NCBI RefSeq assembly: GCF_018861735.1
Contig: NZ_JAHLEB010000005.1
Coordinates: 79,967 to 143,966, forward strand
Direction: 5' to 3'
DNA length: 64,000 bases
Source: Clostridium lacusfryxellense
GTDB lineage: Bacteria; Bacillota; Clostridia; Clostridiales; Clostridiaceae
A program made the translations under genes and the position numbers. The notes under the pieces were generated by a model. The model was not told where the DNA came from and made no database searches. It saw only the letters and a program-made list of their open reading frames with translations. Of this stretch, positions 1 through 10,071 are shown in pieces (position 1 is the stretch's first letter; each line of letters starts with the position of its first letter).

Positions 1-1096
1 TTTTACCTTCTACGCCTTTAACAAACCAATCAAAAGATAATAATTCTTTATCTGACATTACTACACCTTTTGCTACTTTTACAGTTCCATCTTGAGCTGT
101 TAGAGGTCCTACAAATATCTTATTTTTACCTGATAAAATAGTGGCTTTTGCTTTATCCACAGCTTCTGCTGCTCCAGTTGGTGCATTAGCTGTAAGTGGA
201 GCGAGTTTAACTATTCCTGATTCTAAACCTTCCCAATAACTTCCTGATTTCCAAGTACCAGCTTTAATAGCTTTTATTTGCTCTACATAATATGGTCCCC
301 AATTCCAAATTGGTGCAGTCATATATGCCTTTGGTGCTTTTGCTGCCATATCTGTGTTATACCCAATAGCTGAAATTCCAGCTTCTTCGGCTGCTTGTAA
401 TGGTCCTGCAGTATCTTGGTGTTGAGCAATTACATCTACACCATCTGCAACAAGCGCTTTTCCAGCTTCTTTTTCTTTAGTTGGGTCATACCAAGTATTA
501 GTCCATCTTACCTTTACTACTGCATCTGGTTTTACAGATTGCACTCCTAAAGTAAATGCATTTATTCCTCTTATTACTTCAGGAATTGGGAATGCTGCTA
601 CATATCCAATTGTACTAGTTTTAGTCTTCATTCCAGCAACTATACCTGATAGATATCTTGCTTGATATATACGACCAAAATAGTTAGACATGTTTACCGA
701 AGTTTTATACCCAGAAGCATGTAGATATTTAACATCAAGATGTTTTAATGCTGATGCTTCCATTCCGTCCATGAATCCAAAGCTAGTTCCTACAATAACA
801 TTTGCACCTTGATTAATCATTTCCTCACATGCTTTTTGAACTTCTGCTAAATCTTCTTTTACAGATTCTTTAAATATAGTCTTTACACCTGTCTCTTTTT
901 CAAGTGCTAGTCTTCCAGCATCATGAGAGAATGTATATCCCTCATCACCAATTGGTCCCACATATAAAAACCCTACTGTTAATGGTTTTTCGGTTCCAGT
1001 TTTTGTCTCAGTTTTTTTATCACCACTACATCCTACAAGTGCTAATGACATGATTAATGTAACTGCCATTATTAAACTTCCTAATTTCTTCTTCAT
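1..1096 (-). CDS. BMP-family ABC transporter substrate-binding lipoprotein (3' end outside window)
   Basis: Open reading frame running off the left edge, so about 365 residues of the N-terminal part are visible. It starts MKKKLGSLIMAVTLIMSLAL and has a lipobox ending VGCSG, so it is predicted to be an exported, lipid-anchored protein. The following sequence (VGFLYVGPIGDEGYTFSHD, then VIVGTSFGFMDGM and VDVIAQHQDT) is typical of the BMP/PnrA family, which binds purine nucleosides or related ligands for an ABC importer. It follows xpt by 54 bases, so it is probably read from the same guanine-riboswitch transcript, which supports a purine ligand. The start has a good site (GGGGGA). The ligand is inferred from context. 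Confidence 0.88.
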   Translation of the reverse strand, partial: MKKKLGSLIMAVTLIMSLALVGCSGDKKTETKTGTEKPLTVGFLYVGPIGDEGYTFSHDAGRLALEKETGVKTIFKESVKEDLAEVQKACEEMINQGANVIVGTSFGFMDGMEASALKHLDVKYLHASGYKTSVNMSNYFGRIYQARYLSGIVAGMKTKTSTIGYVAAFPIPEVIRGINAFTLGVQSVKPDAVVKVRWTNTWYDPTKEKEAGKALVADGVDVIAQHQDTAGPLQAAEEAGISAIGYNTDMAAKAPKAYMTAPIWNWGPYYVEQIKAIKAGTWKSGSYWEGLESGIVKLAPLTANAPTGAAEAVDKAKATILSGKNKIFVGPLTAQDGTVKVAKGVVMSDKELLSFDWFVKGVEGK

Positions 1097-1150
1097 AATA
1101 AATCCCCCTCTAATTTTAACTCGCAAATATTTTGTTATAGTGAATTTCAA

Positions 1151-1723
1151 TTATTTAAATTCTACCTCATTACCTTTTAAAGATTTTATTATTGCTAATG
1201 ACTCTACTCTAACTCCCTCCTTTTCTATACATGCCCTTCCATTTTGGAATGCCTTTTCAATTACAATTCCTACTCCAACAACACCCGCACCCGCTTGACG
1301 CGCAATACTAATAAGACCTAATGCTGCATTACCATTTGCTAAAAAATCATCAATGATTAAAATTTTATCTTCTTTTTTTATATATTTTTTACTGGTTTTC
1401 ACTTTATAATTCTTATTTTTTGTAAAGGAAAAGACTTCTGCTTCATATACAGATGTATCCAAAGTAGTTGCTTCATGTTTTTTAGCAAAGACTACAGGAA
1501 TGTTATTAAAGTATTGTGCCACAATACATGCTATTCCTATACCAGAAGCTTCAACTGTTAATATTTTAGTTATTTCATCATTTGCAAATCTTTTTTTAAA
1601 CTCTAAACCAACTTCATTCAAAAGTTTTATATCAATTTGATGATTAAGGAAACTATCAACCTTTAGGATTTCACCACCTATTACTGTTCCTTGAGATAAT
1701 ATTTTATTCTTTAGTACTTCCAT
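1151..1723 (-). CDS. xpt: Xanthine phosphoribosyltransferase
   Basis: A 190-residue type I phosphoribosyltransferase that converts xanthine and PRPP to XMP in purine salvage. The PRPP-binding loop [11 protein letters not shown] is at about residues 121-131. The family signature VEASGIGIA is near residue 57. Length and order match Bacillus and Clostridium Xpt. The leader carries a guanine riboswitch and a terminator, so expression should fall when guanine is plentiful. The nucleoside-binding lipoprotein gene follows 54 bases downstream and is probably co-transcribed. The start codon is ATG with an upstream GGAGAAGG site. Confidence 0.95.
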   Translation of the reverse strand: MEVLKNKILSQGTVIGGEILKVDSFLNHQIDIKLLNEVGLEFKKRFANDEITKILTVEASGIGIACIVAQYFNNIPVVFAKKHEATTLDTSVYEAEVFSFTKNKNYKVKTSKKYIKKEDKILIIDDFLANGNAALGLISIARQAGAGVVGVGIVIEKAFQNGRACIEKEGVRVESLAIIKSLKGNEVEFK

Positions 1724-1770
1724 AAACCTTCTCCTTTGTAAATAAAGTTGACTAACATATTCGTTTTAAA

Positions 1771-1815
1771 CAAAAACTCCCTTGATAACGAATTACTACG
1801 TTAACAAGGGAGTTT
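1771..1815 (-). terminator. Intrinsic terminator of the xpt riboswitch
   Basis: A 16-bp stem (1775-1790 with 1799-1814, one mismatch) with an 8-base loop is followed on the minus strand by a T-rich tract. It lies between the aptamer and the xpt start, the position expected for the expression platform of a transcriptional OFF switch. Confidence 0.85.
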
Positions 1816-1875
1816 ATAATAAAAAAACACAAGTAAAAATAATTAATATAATAACTATTTAACTTCATTTATTAA

Positions 1876-1947
1876 AACACCCATAGTCAAGTAGTTTACG
1901 GTTACTTGGTAGAAACGCTTAGTCCATATTCCTAAGCTTATATGAGT
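1876..1947 (-). promoter_or_regulatory. Purine (guanine-type) riboswitch aptamer
   Basis: On the minus strand the conserved elements occur in order: a 5' helix ending in CTCATATAA, ATATGG before a hairpin, GTTTCTACC, CCGTAAA, then GACTATGGGTG closing the first helix. The specificity base in GACTATG is C rather than T, which by the known code for this class predicts guanine or hypoxanthine rather than adenine. It sits ahead of xpt and a purine-type transport gene. Confidence 0.95.
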
Positions 1948-2005
1948 TTGCGAATATTAAGTTTTGTTTTCTAACTAATCGTTCGTGTTTATATTTCTTA
2001 TAACA

Positions 2006-2034
2006 ATATTACAACAATTGTTTTGTTAAATCAA
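2006..2034 (-). promoter_or_regulatory. Probable sigma-A promoter for xpt operon
   Basis: On the minus strand TTGATT (2029-2034) and TAATAT (2006-2011) are separated by 17 bp, about 60 bases upstream of the riboswitch. Seen by eye only. Confidence 0.55.
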
Positions 2035-2052
2035 CATGTATTTTAAAAATAC

Positions 2053-2091
2053 TAAAAAAATGCTGTAACAGTTATTATCTATTACAGCATT
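2053..2091 (-). terminator. Terminator of the glycogen operon
   Basis: A 10-bp perfect stem (2059-2068 with 2082-2091) is followed on the minus strand by seven Ts. It lies 25 bases after the glgP stop codon. Confidence 0.88.
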
Positions 2092-2115
2092 TTATATAGT
2101 TATACTTTAGTTTTA

Positions 2116-4548
2116 TTATAACTTAATGTTAACGGGTGGTGTCTCCCATATCTCTTTTGCATATTTTTTTATAGTGTTATCACTTGAAAATATACCAGAT
2201 TTCGCAATATTTATAATTGACATCTGTTGCCAGATAGACTTTTGTCTATATAACCTATCAATTTCACTATGAGCATTTACATAAGCATCAAAATCTTTAA
2301 GTACAAAATACTCATCATTATGAGAAAGCAAACTATCATATAAACCCATAAATTCATTATTAGGGGTTTCTAGAAATCCATTTATTAAGTGATTTAATAC
2401 GGTATTTACACGTAAATCACTATTGTATATATCATAAGAATTATAATTTTTATTTTTATAATACTCTATTACCTGCGGCGCTGTAAGACCGAACAATATG
2501 ATATTCTCTTTTCCAACTGCATCAAATATTTCTACATTTGCCCCGTCTAAAGTAGCTATTGTAATAGCTCCATTCATCATAAACTTCATATTACCAGTTC
2601 CAGATGCTTCCTTAGATGCAGTAGATATCTGCTCACTCACATCAGCGCAAGGAATAATCTTTTCAGCAAGAGATACCCCATAATTTTCCATGAATAATAT
2701 CTTTATTTTGTCCCGAGCTATAGGATCATTATTTATCTTATTTGCCAATGTATTTATAAGTTTAATACCTTGTTTTGCTATATAATAACTTGGAGAAGCT
2801 TTCGCACCAAATATAAATGTTCTTGGAACCATATCAAAATTTGGATTTTCCCGTAGTTGATTATATAGATGCATTATATGAAGCACATTTAAAGTTTGTC
2901 TTTTATATGAATGCATTCTTTTTACATGAACATCAAATATAGAACTCGGATCAATTGAAGTACCATAGTTAGCTAATACATAATTTGAAAAATTAATCTT
3001 ATTATTTGTTTTTATATTTTGTATTTTCTCTTGAAAAGCAGAATCTTTTGCAAAACCCATTAATTTCTCAAGTTTATTCGGTGATTTTATCCACTCATTA
3101 CCTATAGTTCCTGTTATAAGTTTTGCAAGTTTTTCATTAGAATTTAATAACCACCTTCTATGGGTTATACCATTTGTTTGATTATTAAATTTTTCTGGAA
3201 AGAACTCATAAAAGTCCGAAAGCTCTTGATGTTTTAATAATTCTGTATGAAGTTTTGCAACTCCATTAACAGAATGCCCACCTACTATGGCAAGATATGC
3301 CATACGTACATATCCATCATATATAATTGACATTTTATTAACTTTATTCCAATCACCATTATACCTATGGTAAACCTCATTGCAAAAACGCCTATTTATC
3401 TCTTCGACTATCATATAGATACGTGGAAGTAACCTTTTAAACATATCTACAGGCCATTTCTCTAGTGCTTCCGCCATAATTGTATGATTAGTATATGCCA
3501 TTGTCTTAGTTGTAATGTACCATGCATCATCCCAAGATAAATTCTCCTCATCAATTAAAAGTCTCATAAGTTCAGCAACAGCTACTGCTGGGTGAGTATC
3601 ATTTATTTGCACTGCAATGTGTTTATGAAATTCTTTAATTGTGATTTTTTTCTTTTTGTAATTTCTTAATATGCTTTGTAGTCCAGCACTTACGAAAAAA
3701 TATTCTTGCTTTAGCCTAAGTAATTTCCCCTTTTCGTAACTATCATCTGGATATAAAATTTGTGAAATTGCCTCAGCTGAATATTTATTTTCACCTGCTT
3801 TTGCATAATTTCCTTGACTAAAGGATGAAAAATCAAAATCTTCCTCCATAGTTTCAGCACTCCAAAGCCTTAATGTGTTTACCGTATTGTTGTGATATCC
3901 TTTTATTGGAGTATCGTACGGAACCGCACGTACTACTTGATAATTCTCATATACAACTTTTGTTACGCCACCTACCACTTCTAAATGAACATCCCCAGCA
4001 AATTTTACTTCTACAGACTTACTTTCTTTTCGTATTTCCCAAGCATTACCGTTTTTCAACCAATTATCAGGTACTTCTACTTGATAACCACCTTCTATTT
4101 TCTGCTTAAATAATCCATACTTATACCTTATGCCACAACCATGACCCGGAACCTGAGTTGATGCCATAGAATCTAAGAAACATGCTGCTAATCTTCCAAG
4201 TCCACCATTCCCAAGACCAGCATCTGCTTCTATATCCTCTACCTCAATTAGACTAATTCCTAACTCACTAAGTGCTTTATCACAAACATCCTTTATGCCT
4301 AAATTAACTAAATTACTATTTAATAACCTACCTACCAAAAATTCCATCGAAAAATAATATACTTGCTTTCCTCTATTTTTCCCATACTCATTGTTACTTT
4401 CAATCCATGGTTTAGAGCAATAATCTTTTACAAGTGCACCTAAAGCATAATATTGATGCAAAGGCGACGCATCGATAGCATCTTCTGCAAACATTGTTTG
4501 TAGTTTTTCTACATAATCCATTTTAAACATTTCTTTGTCTATTACCAC
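2116..4548 (-). CDS. glgP: Glycogen/maltodextrin phosphorylase
   Basis: A protein of about 810 residues of glycosyltransferase family 35. It releases glucose-1-phosphate from alpha-1,4-glucan chains using pyridoxal phosphate. Visible signatures are AACFLDSMASTQVPGHGCGIRY near residue 130, THPAVAVAELMRLL in the middle, and the cofactor segment EASGTGNMKFMMNGA, whose Lys (about residue 655) would carry the cofactor. It is the last gene of the glgC-glgD-glgA-glgP operon and is followed by a terminator. The start is uncertain: a GTG at 4548 lies 8 bases after AGGTGG, but GTG at 4560 or ATG at 4530 are also possible. Function is secure; preferred glucan length is not. Confidence 0.95.
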   Translation of the reverse strand: MVIDKEMFKMDYVEKLQTMFAEDAIDASPLHQYYALGALVKDYCSKPWIESNNEYGKNRGKQVYYFSMEFLVGRLLNSNLVNLGIKDVCDKALSELGISLIEVEDIEADAGLGNGGLGRLAACFLDSMASTQVPGHGCGIRYKYGLFKQKIEGGYQVEVPDNWLKNGNAWEIRKESKSVEVKFAGDVHLEVVGGVTKVVYENYQVVRAVPYDTPIKGYHNNTVNTLRLWSAETMEEDFDFSSFSQGNYAKAGENKYSAEAISQILYPDDSYEKGKLLRLKQEYFFVSAGLQSILRNYKKKKITIKEFHKHIAVQINDTHPAVAVAELMRLLIDEENLSWDDAWYITTKTMAYTNHTIMAEALEKWPVDMFKRLLPRIYMIVEEINRRFCNEVYHRYNGDWNKVNKMSIIYDGYVRMAYLAIVGGHSVNGVAKLHTELLKHQELSDFYEFFPEKFNNQTNGITHRRWLLNSNEKLAKLITGTIGNEWIKSPNKLEKLMGFAKDSAFQEKIQNIKTNNKINFSNYVLANYGTSIDPSSIFDVHVKRMHSYKRQTLNVLHIMHLYNQLRENPNFDMVPRTFIFGAKASPSYYIAKQGIKLINTLANKINNDPIARDKIKILFMENYGVSLAEKIIPCADVSEQISTASKEASGTGNMKFMMNGAITIATLDGANVEIFDAVGKENIILFGLTAPQVIEYYKNKNYNSYDIYNSDLRVNTVLNHLINGFLETPNNEFMGLYDSLLSHNDEYFVLKDFDAYVNAHSEIDRLYRQKSIWQQMSIINIAKSGIFSSDNTIKKYAKEIWETPPVNIKL

Positions 4549-4642
4549 AACATTCACCACCTAAAAATTTTAGATTTGACCTGTTTTTATCTCATGTGTA
4601 AAGCAACCTGCTACACTTGTACTACATATTTAATATAGGCAA

Positions 4643-6076
4643 TTATTTTATCAAATCACTATATAATTCCAGATAATTTTTAGCTGAATTTTCCCAGCTA
4701 TTATTTGAACTCATAGCATTTTGTACTAATTTATTCCAAGAAGTCTTATCCTTGTATAAATCAAGACTCCTCTCTATTGCCTCTAACAATTCTTGACCAC
4801 TATAATTCTTAAAAGAAAAACCGTTACCCTTCCCAGTATATTTATCATAAGGTATAATTGTGTCTTTAAGTCCTCCAGTTTCGCGTGTAATTGGAATACT
4901 TCCATACTTTAATGCTATTAGCTGCCCAATGCCGCAAGGTTCAAATAATGATGGCATTAAAAACATGTCGGAGCCAGCATATATCTGTTGTGCTAATGCG
5001 GCATCAAAAATAATATTTGCTGATATTCTACTTGGGTAGATAGACGCATGATACTGAAATATGTCCTCATAATACCCGTCACCATTACCAAGTAATACAA
5101 TCTGAATAGGAAGGCTAAGGATTTCTTGGAGTTTTTCCACAATTAGATCTAATCCCTTTTGCTTAACTAGTCTTGTCACTATTCCTATCATAGGTATATT
5201 CTCAGAAACAGTAAAACCTAATTTTTCTTGAAGCTTTAGTTTATTTTTAACCTTTTGGTTTATATTTTTTATATCATAATTGTAAAATATTTTTTCATCA
5301 ACTTCAGGACTATAAAGTTCATAGTCTATACCATTTACTATTCCATGTAGGTTAGCCGATCTCGCGGATAATAATCCATCTAGTTTTTCCCCATAAAAAG
5401 GAGTTTGAATTTCTTTAGAATAAGTATCACTTACTGTAGTTACCTCATCTGAGAATACAATTCCACCCTTCATAAAAGAGACTGCATCATAAAATTTCAT
5501 TGCATCATCATTAAAATACTTCCAATCTAAATTTAACAACTCACCTAATACTTCTTTTGGAAATACTCCTTGATATTGTAAATTGTGTATAGTGAATACA
5601 CTTTTAATTTTATTATATAAAACATCTTCACTATAATTCTCTTTAAGTAAAACTGGCACAACACCAGTTTGCCAATCATTACAGTGAACTATATCTGGTT
5701 TAAAATCCCCCATATATTTTATAGATTCAAGAACTGATTTTGAAAAGAAAGAAAACCGCTCACCATCATCATAATCCCCATATATGTGAGGTCTTTTGAA
5801 ATAATATTCATTATCCACAAAATAGTAAGGCACTCCATCATAAATCAAATTTTCCAAGCCACAATATTGTTCTCTATATCCAACTTGTACATTAAAAGTA
5901 GCTATACTCTCCATGCAATTTTTGAATGCCAAAGGAATTCCACTATATTTAGGTATAATTACTCTTGCATCTATTCCGAGTTTTCTTAGAGCTTTAGGTA
6001 GCGCATATGCTACGTCCCCAAGACCTCCAGTTTTTATAAAAGGATATGCTTCTGACGCTACAAATAATACTTTCAT
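4643..6076 (-). CDS. glgA: Glycogen synthase (ADP-glucose)
   Basis: A 477-residue glycosyltransferase family 5 enzyme that extends alpha-1,4-glucan from ADP-glucose. The N-terminal ADP-glucose motif KTGGLGDV is at residues 15-22. The C-terminal GT-B half carries SLFEPCGIGQLIALKYGSIP, with the conserved Glu of this fold. I chose the ATG at 6076 because GGAGG lies 6 bases upstream and the family starts MKVLFVASE; the frame is open for 10 more codons upstream. It lies between glgD and glgP in the operon. Confidence 0.96.
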   Translation of the reverse strand: MKVLFVASEAYPFIKTGGLGDVAYALPKALRKLGIDARVIIPKYSGIPLAFKNCMESIATFNVQVGYREQYCGLENLIYDGVPYYFVDNEYYFKRPHIYGDYDDGERFSFFSKSVLESIKYMGDFKPDIVHCNDWQTGVVPVLLKENYSEDVLYNKIKSVFTIHNLQYQGVFPKEVLGELLNLDWKYFNDDAMKFYDAVSFMKGGIVFSDEVTTVSDTYSKEIQTPFYGEKLDGLLSARSANLHGIVNGIDYELYSPEVDEKIFYNYDIKNINQKVKNKLKLQEKLGFTVSENIPMIGIVTRLVKQKGLDLIVEKLQEILSLPIQIVLLGNGDGYYEDIFQYHASIYPSRISANIIFDAALAQQIYAGSDMFLMPSLFEPCGIGQLIALKYGSIPITRETGGLKDTIIPYDKYTGKGNGFSFKNYSGQELLEAIERSLDLYKDKTSWNKLVQNAMSSNNSWENSAKNYLELYSDLIK

Positions 6077-6157
6077 ACTAACCTCCCGCCTGGCACATAT
6101 GAACAAATACTATATTAATATAGTTATTTGTTCATATATACTCTAAATTTAATATTT

Positions 6158-7267
6158 TTATGTTCTAAATTTTTTCTCTATAACAACTGGGAACTCCTCA
6201 TCACCTTCAAGTACTGTATTCTCGCTTATAATAGTATTTTTATCAATTATAACATTAGTAAGTTTACATCCTTTTTTAATTTGACAATTCTGAAATATAA
6301 TACAATTTTTAATTTCTGCCCCTTCTTCTACAGTAACTCTTCTTGAAATTACACTCTTATCTATTTTTCCTTTCAAAATGCATCCATTAGCGATCAAGGA
6401 ATTATTAACTTTTGCTTCATTGAAGTATTTTGTAGGAGCTTCATCTTTACTTTTCGTATAGATTAGTCCATTGTTAAAGAATAATTCCTTTGTTACTTTA
6501 CCATTTAGCATATCCATACTTGTTTTATAATAATTCTTTATAGAATTTACACATTGAAGATATCCCTTAAACTCATATGCATTTACATTAAGTTGTGAAA
6601 CATCATCATATATTGCTGCCTTAATTGAATTATGACTTCCAGTCTGAATACATTTATTTATAATATCTATAAGAGTGCTCTTCTTCATTATAAACATTTC
6701 CATTCCTATATTTAGTTTGTCTTCTGCACCTATATTTTTACCAATGCTCAAGACTTTATTCTCTTCATTAATATATAAGGTACTACAACCTACATAATGC
6801 TTTTTAGCATTATTTGTTTTTTTATATATTAGAGTTATATCACTACCTGATTCTTCATGATATTTAGCCGCCTCATTATAATCTATATTACATACCATAT
6901 ATGATGAAGACATTATTACATATTCTTGCTTAGTTCTATAAATATATTCCATATTTTCACTTAATACATCTATATCATTTAATTGCGATCTTTCTGAAGT
7001 AAGATTAAATAAAAATAATCCATTTATTTTTCTATCTAAATCCCAAGGTTGTCCTGAACCTACGTGGTCTACAAGCGACCTCGATTTTGTGTTAGTGAAT
7101 ATCCCTACATTGTGAATACCGGAATTAACCATATTTGAAAGAACAAAATCAATAATTCTATATCTTCCACCTATAGGAATTGACGCTATAGGTCTTGATT
7201 TTGTAAGGCTTTTAATATTATCTTCTTTCTCATTTAACATTAATACTCCTATATAATTTTTAAGCAT
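6158..7267 (-). CDS. glgD: Glucose-1-phosphate adenylyltransferase, regulatory-type subunit GlgD
   Basis: A 369-residue paralogue of GlgC: a nucleotidyltransferase domain followed by left-handed beta-helix hexapeptide repeats (ILKGKIDKSVISRRVTVEEGAE and following). It keeps RPIASIPIGGRYRIIDFVLSN but, where GlgC has AGGQGSRL, the N-terminus reads VLMLNEKEDNIKSL, so the nucleotide-binding glycine motif is missing. In Firmicutes GlgD forms a mixed enzyme with GlgC and raises its activity; by itself it is poorly active or inactive. AGGAGG precedes the ATG. It starts 17 bases after the glgC stop codon. Confidence 0.93.
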   Translation of the reverse strand: MLKNYIGVLMLNEKEDNIKSLTKSRPIASIPIGGRYRIIDFVLSNMVNSGIHNVGIFTNTKSRSLVDHVGSGQPWDLDRKINGLFLFNLTSERSQLNDIDVLSENMEYIYRTKQEYVIMSSSYMVCNIDYNEAAKYHEESGSDITLIYKKTNNAKKHYVGCSTLYINEENKVLSIGKNIGAEDKLNIGMEMFIMKKSTLIDIINKCIQTGSHNSIKAAIYDDVSQLNVNAYEFKGYLQCVNSIKNYYKTSMDMLNGKVTKELFFNNGLIYTKSKDEAPTKYFNEAKVNNSLIANGCILKGKIDKSVISRRVTVEEGAEIKNCIIFQNCQIKKGCKLTNVIIDKNTIISENTVLEGDEEFPVVIEKKFRT

Positions 7268-7284
7268 TTTAGCACCTCCTAATT

Positions 7285-8439
7285 TTATAATTTATTGACA
7301 ACCATTAAATCAGCTTTAATTTCACGTCCTTTTTCTATAACAATAATATCGCGACCATTTCCAATATATGAATTACGTCTTATTACAACATCGCTTCCTA
7401 TGATAGCTTTATCTATAACTACATTATTTCCTATTTTAGTATTTGGCAAAATTACTGAATTAGTTATTTTAGTACCTTTCCCTACATGCACTCCTTGGAA
7501 AAGAACACAATTACTTATTTCACCGAGAACAGTACAACCTTCATTTAGCATTGCATTTGTTATATTTGCCTCAGGTCCTATATATTGTGGTGGCAACATA
7601 GAATTAACCGTATATATCCTCCACTTATCATCATGTATATCAAGTTCATTATCATCAGATAATAAATCCATATTAGCTTCCCAAAAACTTTCAATAGTAC
7701 CAACATCTCTCCAATATCCTTTGAAGTGATATGCAAACAACTTCTGATCATTATTTAACATCTTAGGTATTATGTTTTTTCCAAAGTCATTACTAGATAT
7801 TTCATCTTGGTTATCCTCTTTTAAAAGTTGTTTAAGAGCTGCCCAGTTAAAAATATAAACCCCCATTGATGCTAAATTACTTTTAGCATTTTTAGGTTTT
7901 TCCTCAAATTCATATATGCTGTCATCATCATTAGCATTCATTATTCCAAATCTACTACATTCATCATCAGGAACTTCTATTACTGCAATACTAGCATCTG
8001 CACCCTTTTCTTTATGATAATCGAGCATTTTTGAATAATCCATTTTATAAATATGGTCCCCTGATAAAATAAGAACATATTCTGGGTTAAAACTATCAAT
8101 ATAGTTTGTATTTTGAAATATAGCATCAGCAGTACCCTTGTACCAATTACCACCATCTTCACTTTGGTACGGTGCAAGCATGCTTACACCCCCATCTCTC
8201 CTATCTAAATCCCAAGGAGCGCCTATTCCTATATGAGAGTTTAGTTCTAGCGGTTGGTATTGAGTTAGGACCCCTACGGTGTCAATATCTGAATTGGAAC
8301 AATTACTTAATGAGAAATCTATAATTCTATATTTCCCCCCAAATGGCACCGCAGGTTTCGCAGTCGTTTTTGTTAATTGTTTAAGTCTTGACCCTTGACC
8401 ACCTGCCAATATCATAGCTACCATTTCCTTCTTTTTCAT
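7285..8439 (-). CDS. glgC: Glucose-1-phosphate adenylyltransferase, catalytic subunit
   Basis: A 384-residue enzyme that makes ADP-glucose from ATP and glucose-1-phosphate, the committed step of glycogen synthesis. The signature AGGQGSRL is at residues 12-19, followed by [19 protein letters not shown], and GDHIYKMDY is in the middle. C-terminal hexapeptide repeats form the beta-helix. I chose the ATG at 8439 (MKKKEMVAM) because GGGGAG precedes it; the frame is open nine codons further. First gene of the glg operon. Confidence 0.96.
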   Translation of the reverse strand: MKKKEMVAMILAGGQGSRLKQLTKTTAKPAVPFGGKYRIIDFSLSNCSNSDIDTVGVLTQYQPLELNSHIGIGAPWDLDRRDGGVSMLAPYQSEDGGNWYKGTADAIFQNTNYIDSFNPEYVLILSGDHIYKMDYSKMLDYHKEKGADASIAVIEVPDDECSRFGIMNANDDDSIYEFEEKPKNAKSNLASMGVYIFNWAALKQLLKEDNQDEISSNDFGKNIIPKMLNNDQKLFAYHFKGYWRDVGTIESFWEANMDLLSDDNELDIHDDKWRIYTVNSMLPPQYIGPEANITNAMLNEGCTVLGEISNCVLFQGVHVGKGTKITNSVILPNTKIGNNVVIDKAIIGSDVVIRRNSYIGNGRDIIVIEKGREIKADLMVVNKL

Positions 8440-8577
8440 TATAATTCTCCCCTTTCTATGTCTCATTATTTAGCTAAGCCCTAATTATTTAACTATATAC
8501 TATTCTTTAATATATTAGCTTGTCTACTTAATTTGGTTTTATAAAAATTATAAAAACGATGACACCCTAATACTTAT

Positions 8578-8606
8578 ACAATATGTCTTATTATTCCACA
8601 CGTCAA
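8578..8606 (-). promoter_or_regulatory. Possible promoter of the glycogen operon
   Basis: On the minus strand TTGACG (8601-8606) and TATTGT (8578-8583) are 17 bp apart, about 140 bases upstream of glgC. The -35 is good and the -10 is weak. Confidence 0.4.
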
Positions 8607-8796
8607 GTGTTGGTGATATAATTTATTATATATTCCTAAAAAAATAACCTACTATGATATTTTAAATATATCTAAAATATAATTGAAAGCATATTGAAAA
8701 TTATACCATATAAACGGGTATAAAAGAGGTAAATTTTGTAAAAATATTTTCATTTGTAATTTATTGTTATATTCACAACAGATACTAACCTTTTTA

Positions 8797-8851
8797 GGCG
8801 CACTTTGATAAATAACTATAACTTCTAAATTATTATTTATCAAAGTGCGCC
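8797..8851. repeat. Isolated 18-bp perfect inverted repeat
   Basis: Bases 8797-8814 (starting GGCGCACTTTGATA) are exactly complementary to 8834-8851, with a 19-base loop. Neither strand has a long T tract after it, so it is not a standard terminator, although it lies about 105 bases past the speD stop codon. It could be an mRNA 3'-end structure or a remnant of a small palindromic element. Confidence 0.8.
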
Positions 8852-8956
8852 ATATATAAAATTTTTATTGAAACATATAATGTTTTAACTACATACTATT
8901 AGCAAAATAAGATTCTTTCGCTAATTGCATATGCTCATAAACTTACAGTTTATTAA

Positions 8957-9802
8957 TTACTGATTAGAAATGTCCATGCCATAAAATATTTCCGCCATTT
9001 CTTTTTCTAGTTTTTGTATAATATCACATTTCTCGTCTCTCGTTAAATCCTCTTCTTTAATCTCAAACAGATAATTTTCAAGGTCGAAATCATTTATTTT
9101 CATTTTTGTATGGAATATACTTGATTGGTATATATTCATGTCAATTAAAGTATACCTATCTATTGTCTCTTTAGCAATATAATCTTGTATAGAATTTATC
9201 TCATGATCTATAAAATGTTTTTTACCGTCCATATCCCTAGTAAAACCTCTAACCTTATAATCTATAGTAATAATATCAGAATCAAAGCTACCTATTAAAT
9301 AATTAAGAGCTTTTAATGGAGAGATAGTTCCACAAGTGGCCACATCTATATCTACTCTAAAAGTACTTATATCATTTTGAGGATGACTCTCAGGATAAGT
9401 ATGAACTGTTACATGACTTTTATCTAAATGTCCAACAATGTTTTCTCTCATCGGTGTCAAAATCCCCCTATTACATGAAGGATCTACCACATATAGTGGA
9501 ATTTCTTCCTCTGAAATAAGTAAGGTTACACTTGCTCCTTGAGGATCATAGTCCTGTTTTGCTATATTTAGTACGCTAGCACCTATCATCTCCGTAACAT
9601 CGCTCAGAATTTTTGTTAACCTCTCAGCGTTATATTGTTCATCAATGTATTCTATATATTTCTTGCGATCCTCTTCTGTTTTTGTGTAACAAATATCATA
9701 AATATTAAAACTTAATGATTTTGTTAAGTTGTTAAATCCGTATAATTTTATTTTGTTTTTTTCGTTTTTAATATCTTTGTCATTTTCATTAATTTTAGTC
9801 AA
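8957..9802 (-). CDS. speD: S-adenosylmethionine decarboxylase proenzyme (enterobacterial type)
   Basis: A 281-residue proenzyme closely resembling E. coli SpeD rather than the short Bacillus form. It makes decarboxylated AdoMet, the aminopropyl donor for spermidine. Self-cleavage is expected at Lys128-Ser129 in [18 protein letters not shown], leaving a pyruvoyl group. [20 protein letters not shown] and [20 protein letters not shown] are further family signatures. The start is TTG at 9802 with GGGGAATAGAG upstream; the N-terminus is about 15 residues longer than in E. coli. No speE or other polyamine gene is adjacent. Confidence 0.95.
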   Translation of the reverse strand: MTKINENDKDIKNEKNKIKLYGFNNLTKSLSFNIYDICYTKTEEDRKKYIEYIDEQYNAERLTKILSDVTEMIGASVLNIAKQDYDPQGASVTLLISEEEIPLYVVDPSCNRGILTPMRENIVGHLDKSHVTVHTYPESHPQNDISTFRVDIDVATCGTISPLKALNYLIGSFDSDIITIDYKVRGFTRDMDGKKHFIDHEINSIQDYIAKETIDRYTLIDMNIYQSSIFHTKMKINDFDLENYLFEIKEEDLTRDEKCDIIQKLEKEMAEIFYGMDISNQ

Positions 9803-9909
9803 CTCTATTCCCCATTTCTCTTAGACTTCTACTAGAAAAATTATATAACTTATGGCTTCATTGTCAAGGCATATATTTATTACCCTAACCATTCTATATT
9901 ATAATTTGC

Positions 9910-9938
9910 TTGAAGTATATGCTTTTTAACACTATAAT
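9910..9938 (+). promoter_or_regulatory. Probable promoter of asd
   Basis: TTGAAG (9910-9915) and a perfect TATAAT (9933-9938) are separated by 17 bp. The implied leader to the asd start is about 125 bases. I see no riboswitch signature in it. Confidence 0.6.
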
Positions 9939-10071
9939 CAACTATAATAGTAACATATATATTTTTATTTTATTCTTACTATTCCCTTTATAACATGTAT
10001 ATCAATATATTTAAGTATAGTATTTATATTTTTCACATGTATATATCATTAAAATCGGAGGTATTAATATA

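Larger units (their letters stand above)
8440..8956. other. Intergenic region between glgC and speD
   Basis: 517 bases without a credible gene. It holds a probable glg promoter (8578-8606) and a strong isolated hairpin (8797-8851). A 63-codon minus-strand frame overlaps the hairpin and has no coding character. Confidence 0.6.

Noticed and set aside
8652..8843. 63-codon minus-strand frame
   Set aside because: It overlaps the 8797-8851 hairpin and has no ribosome binding site or coding character.
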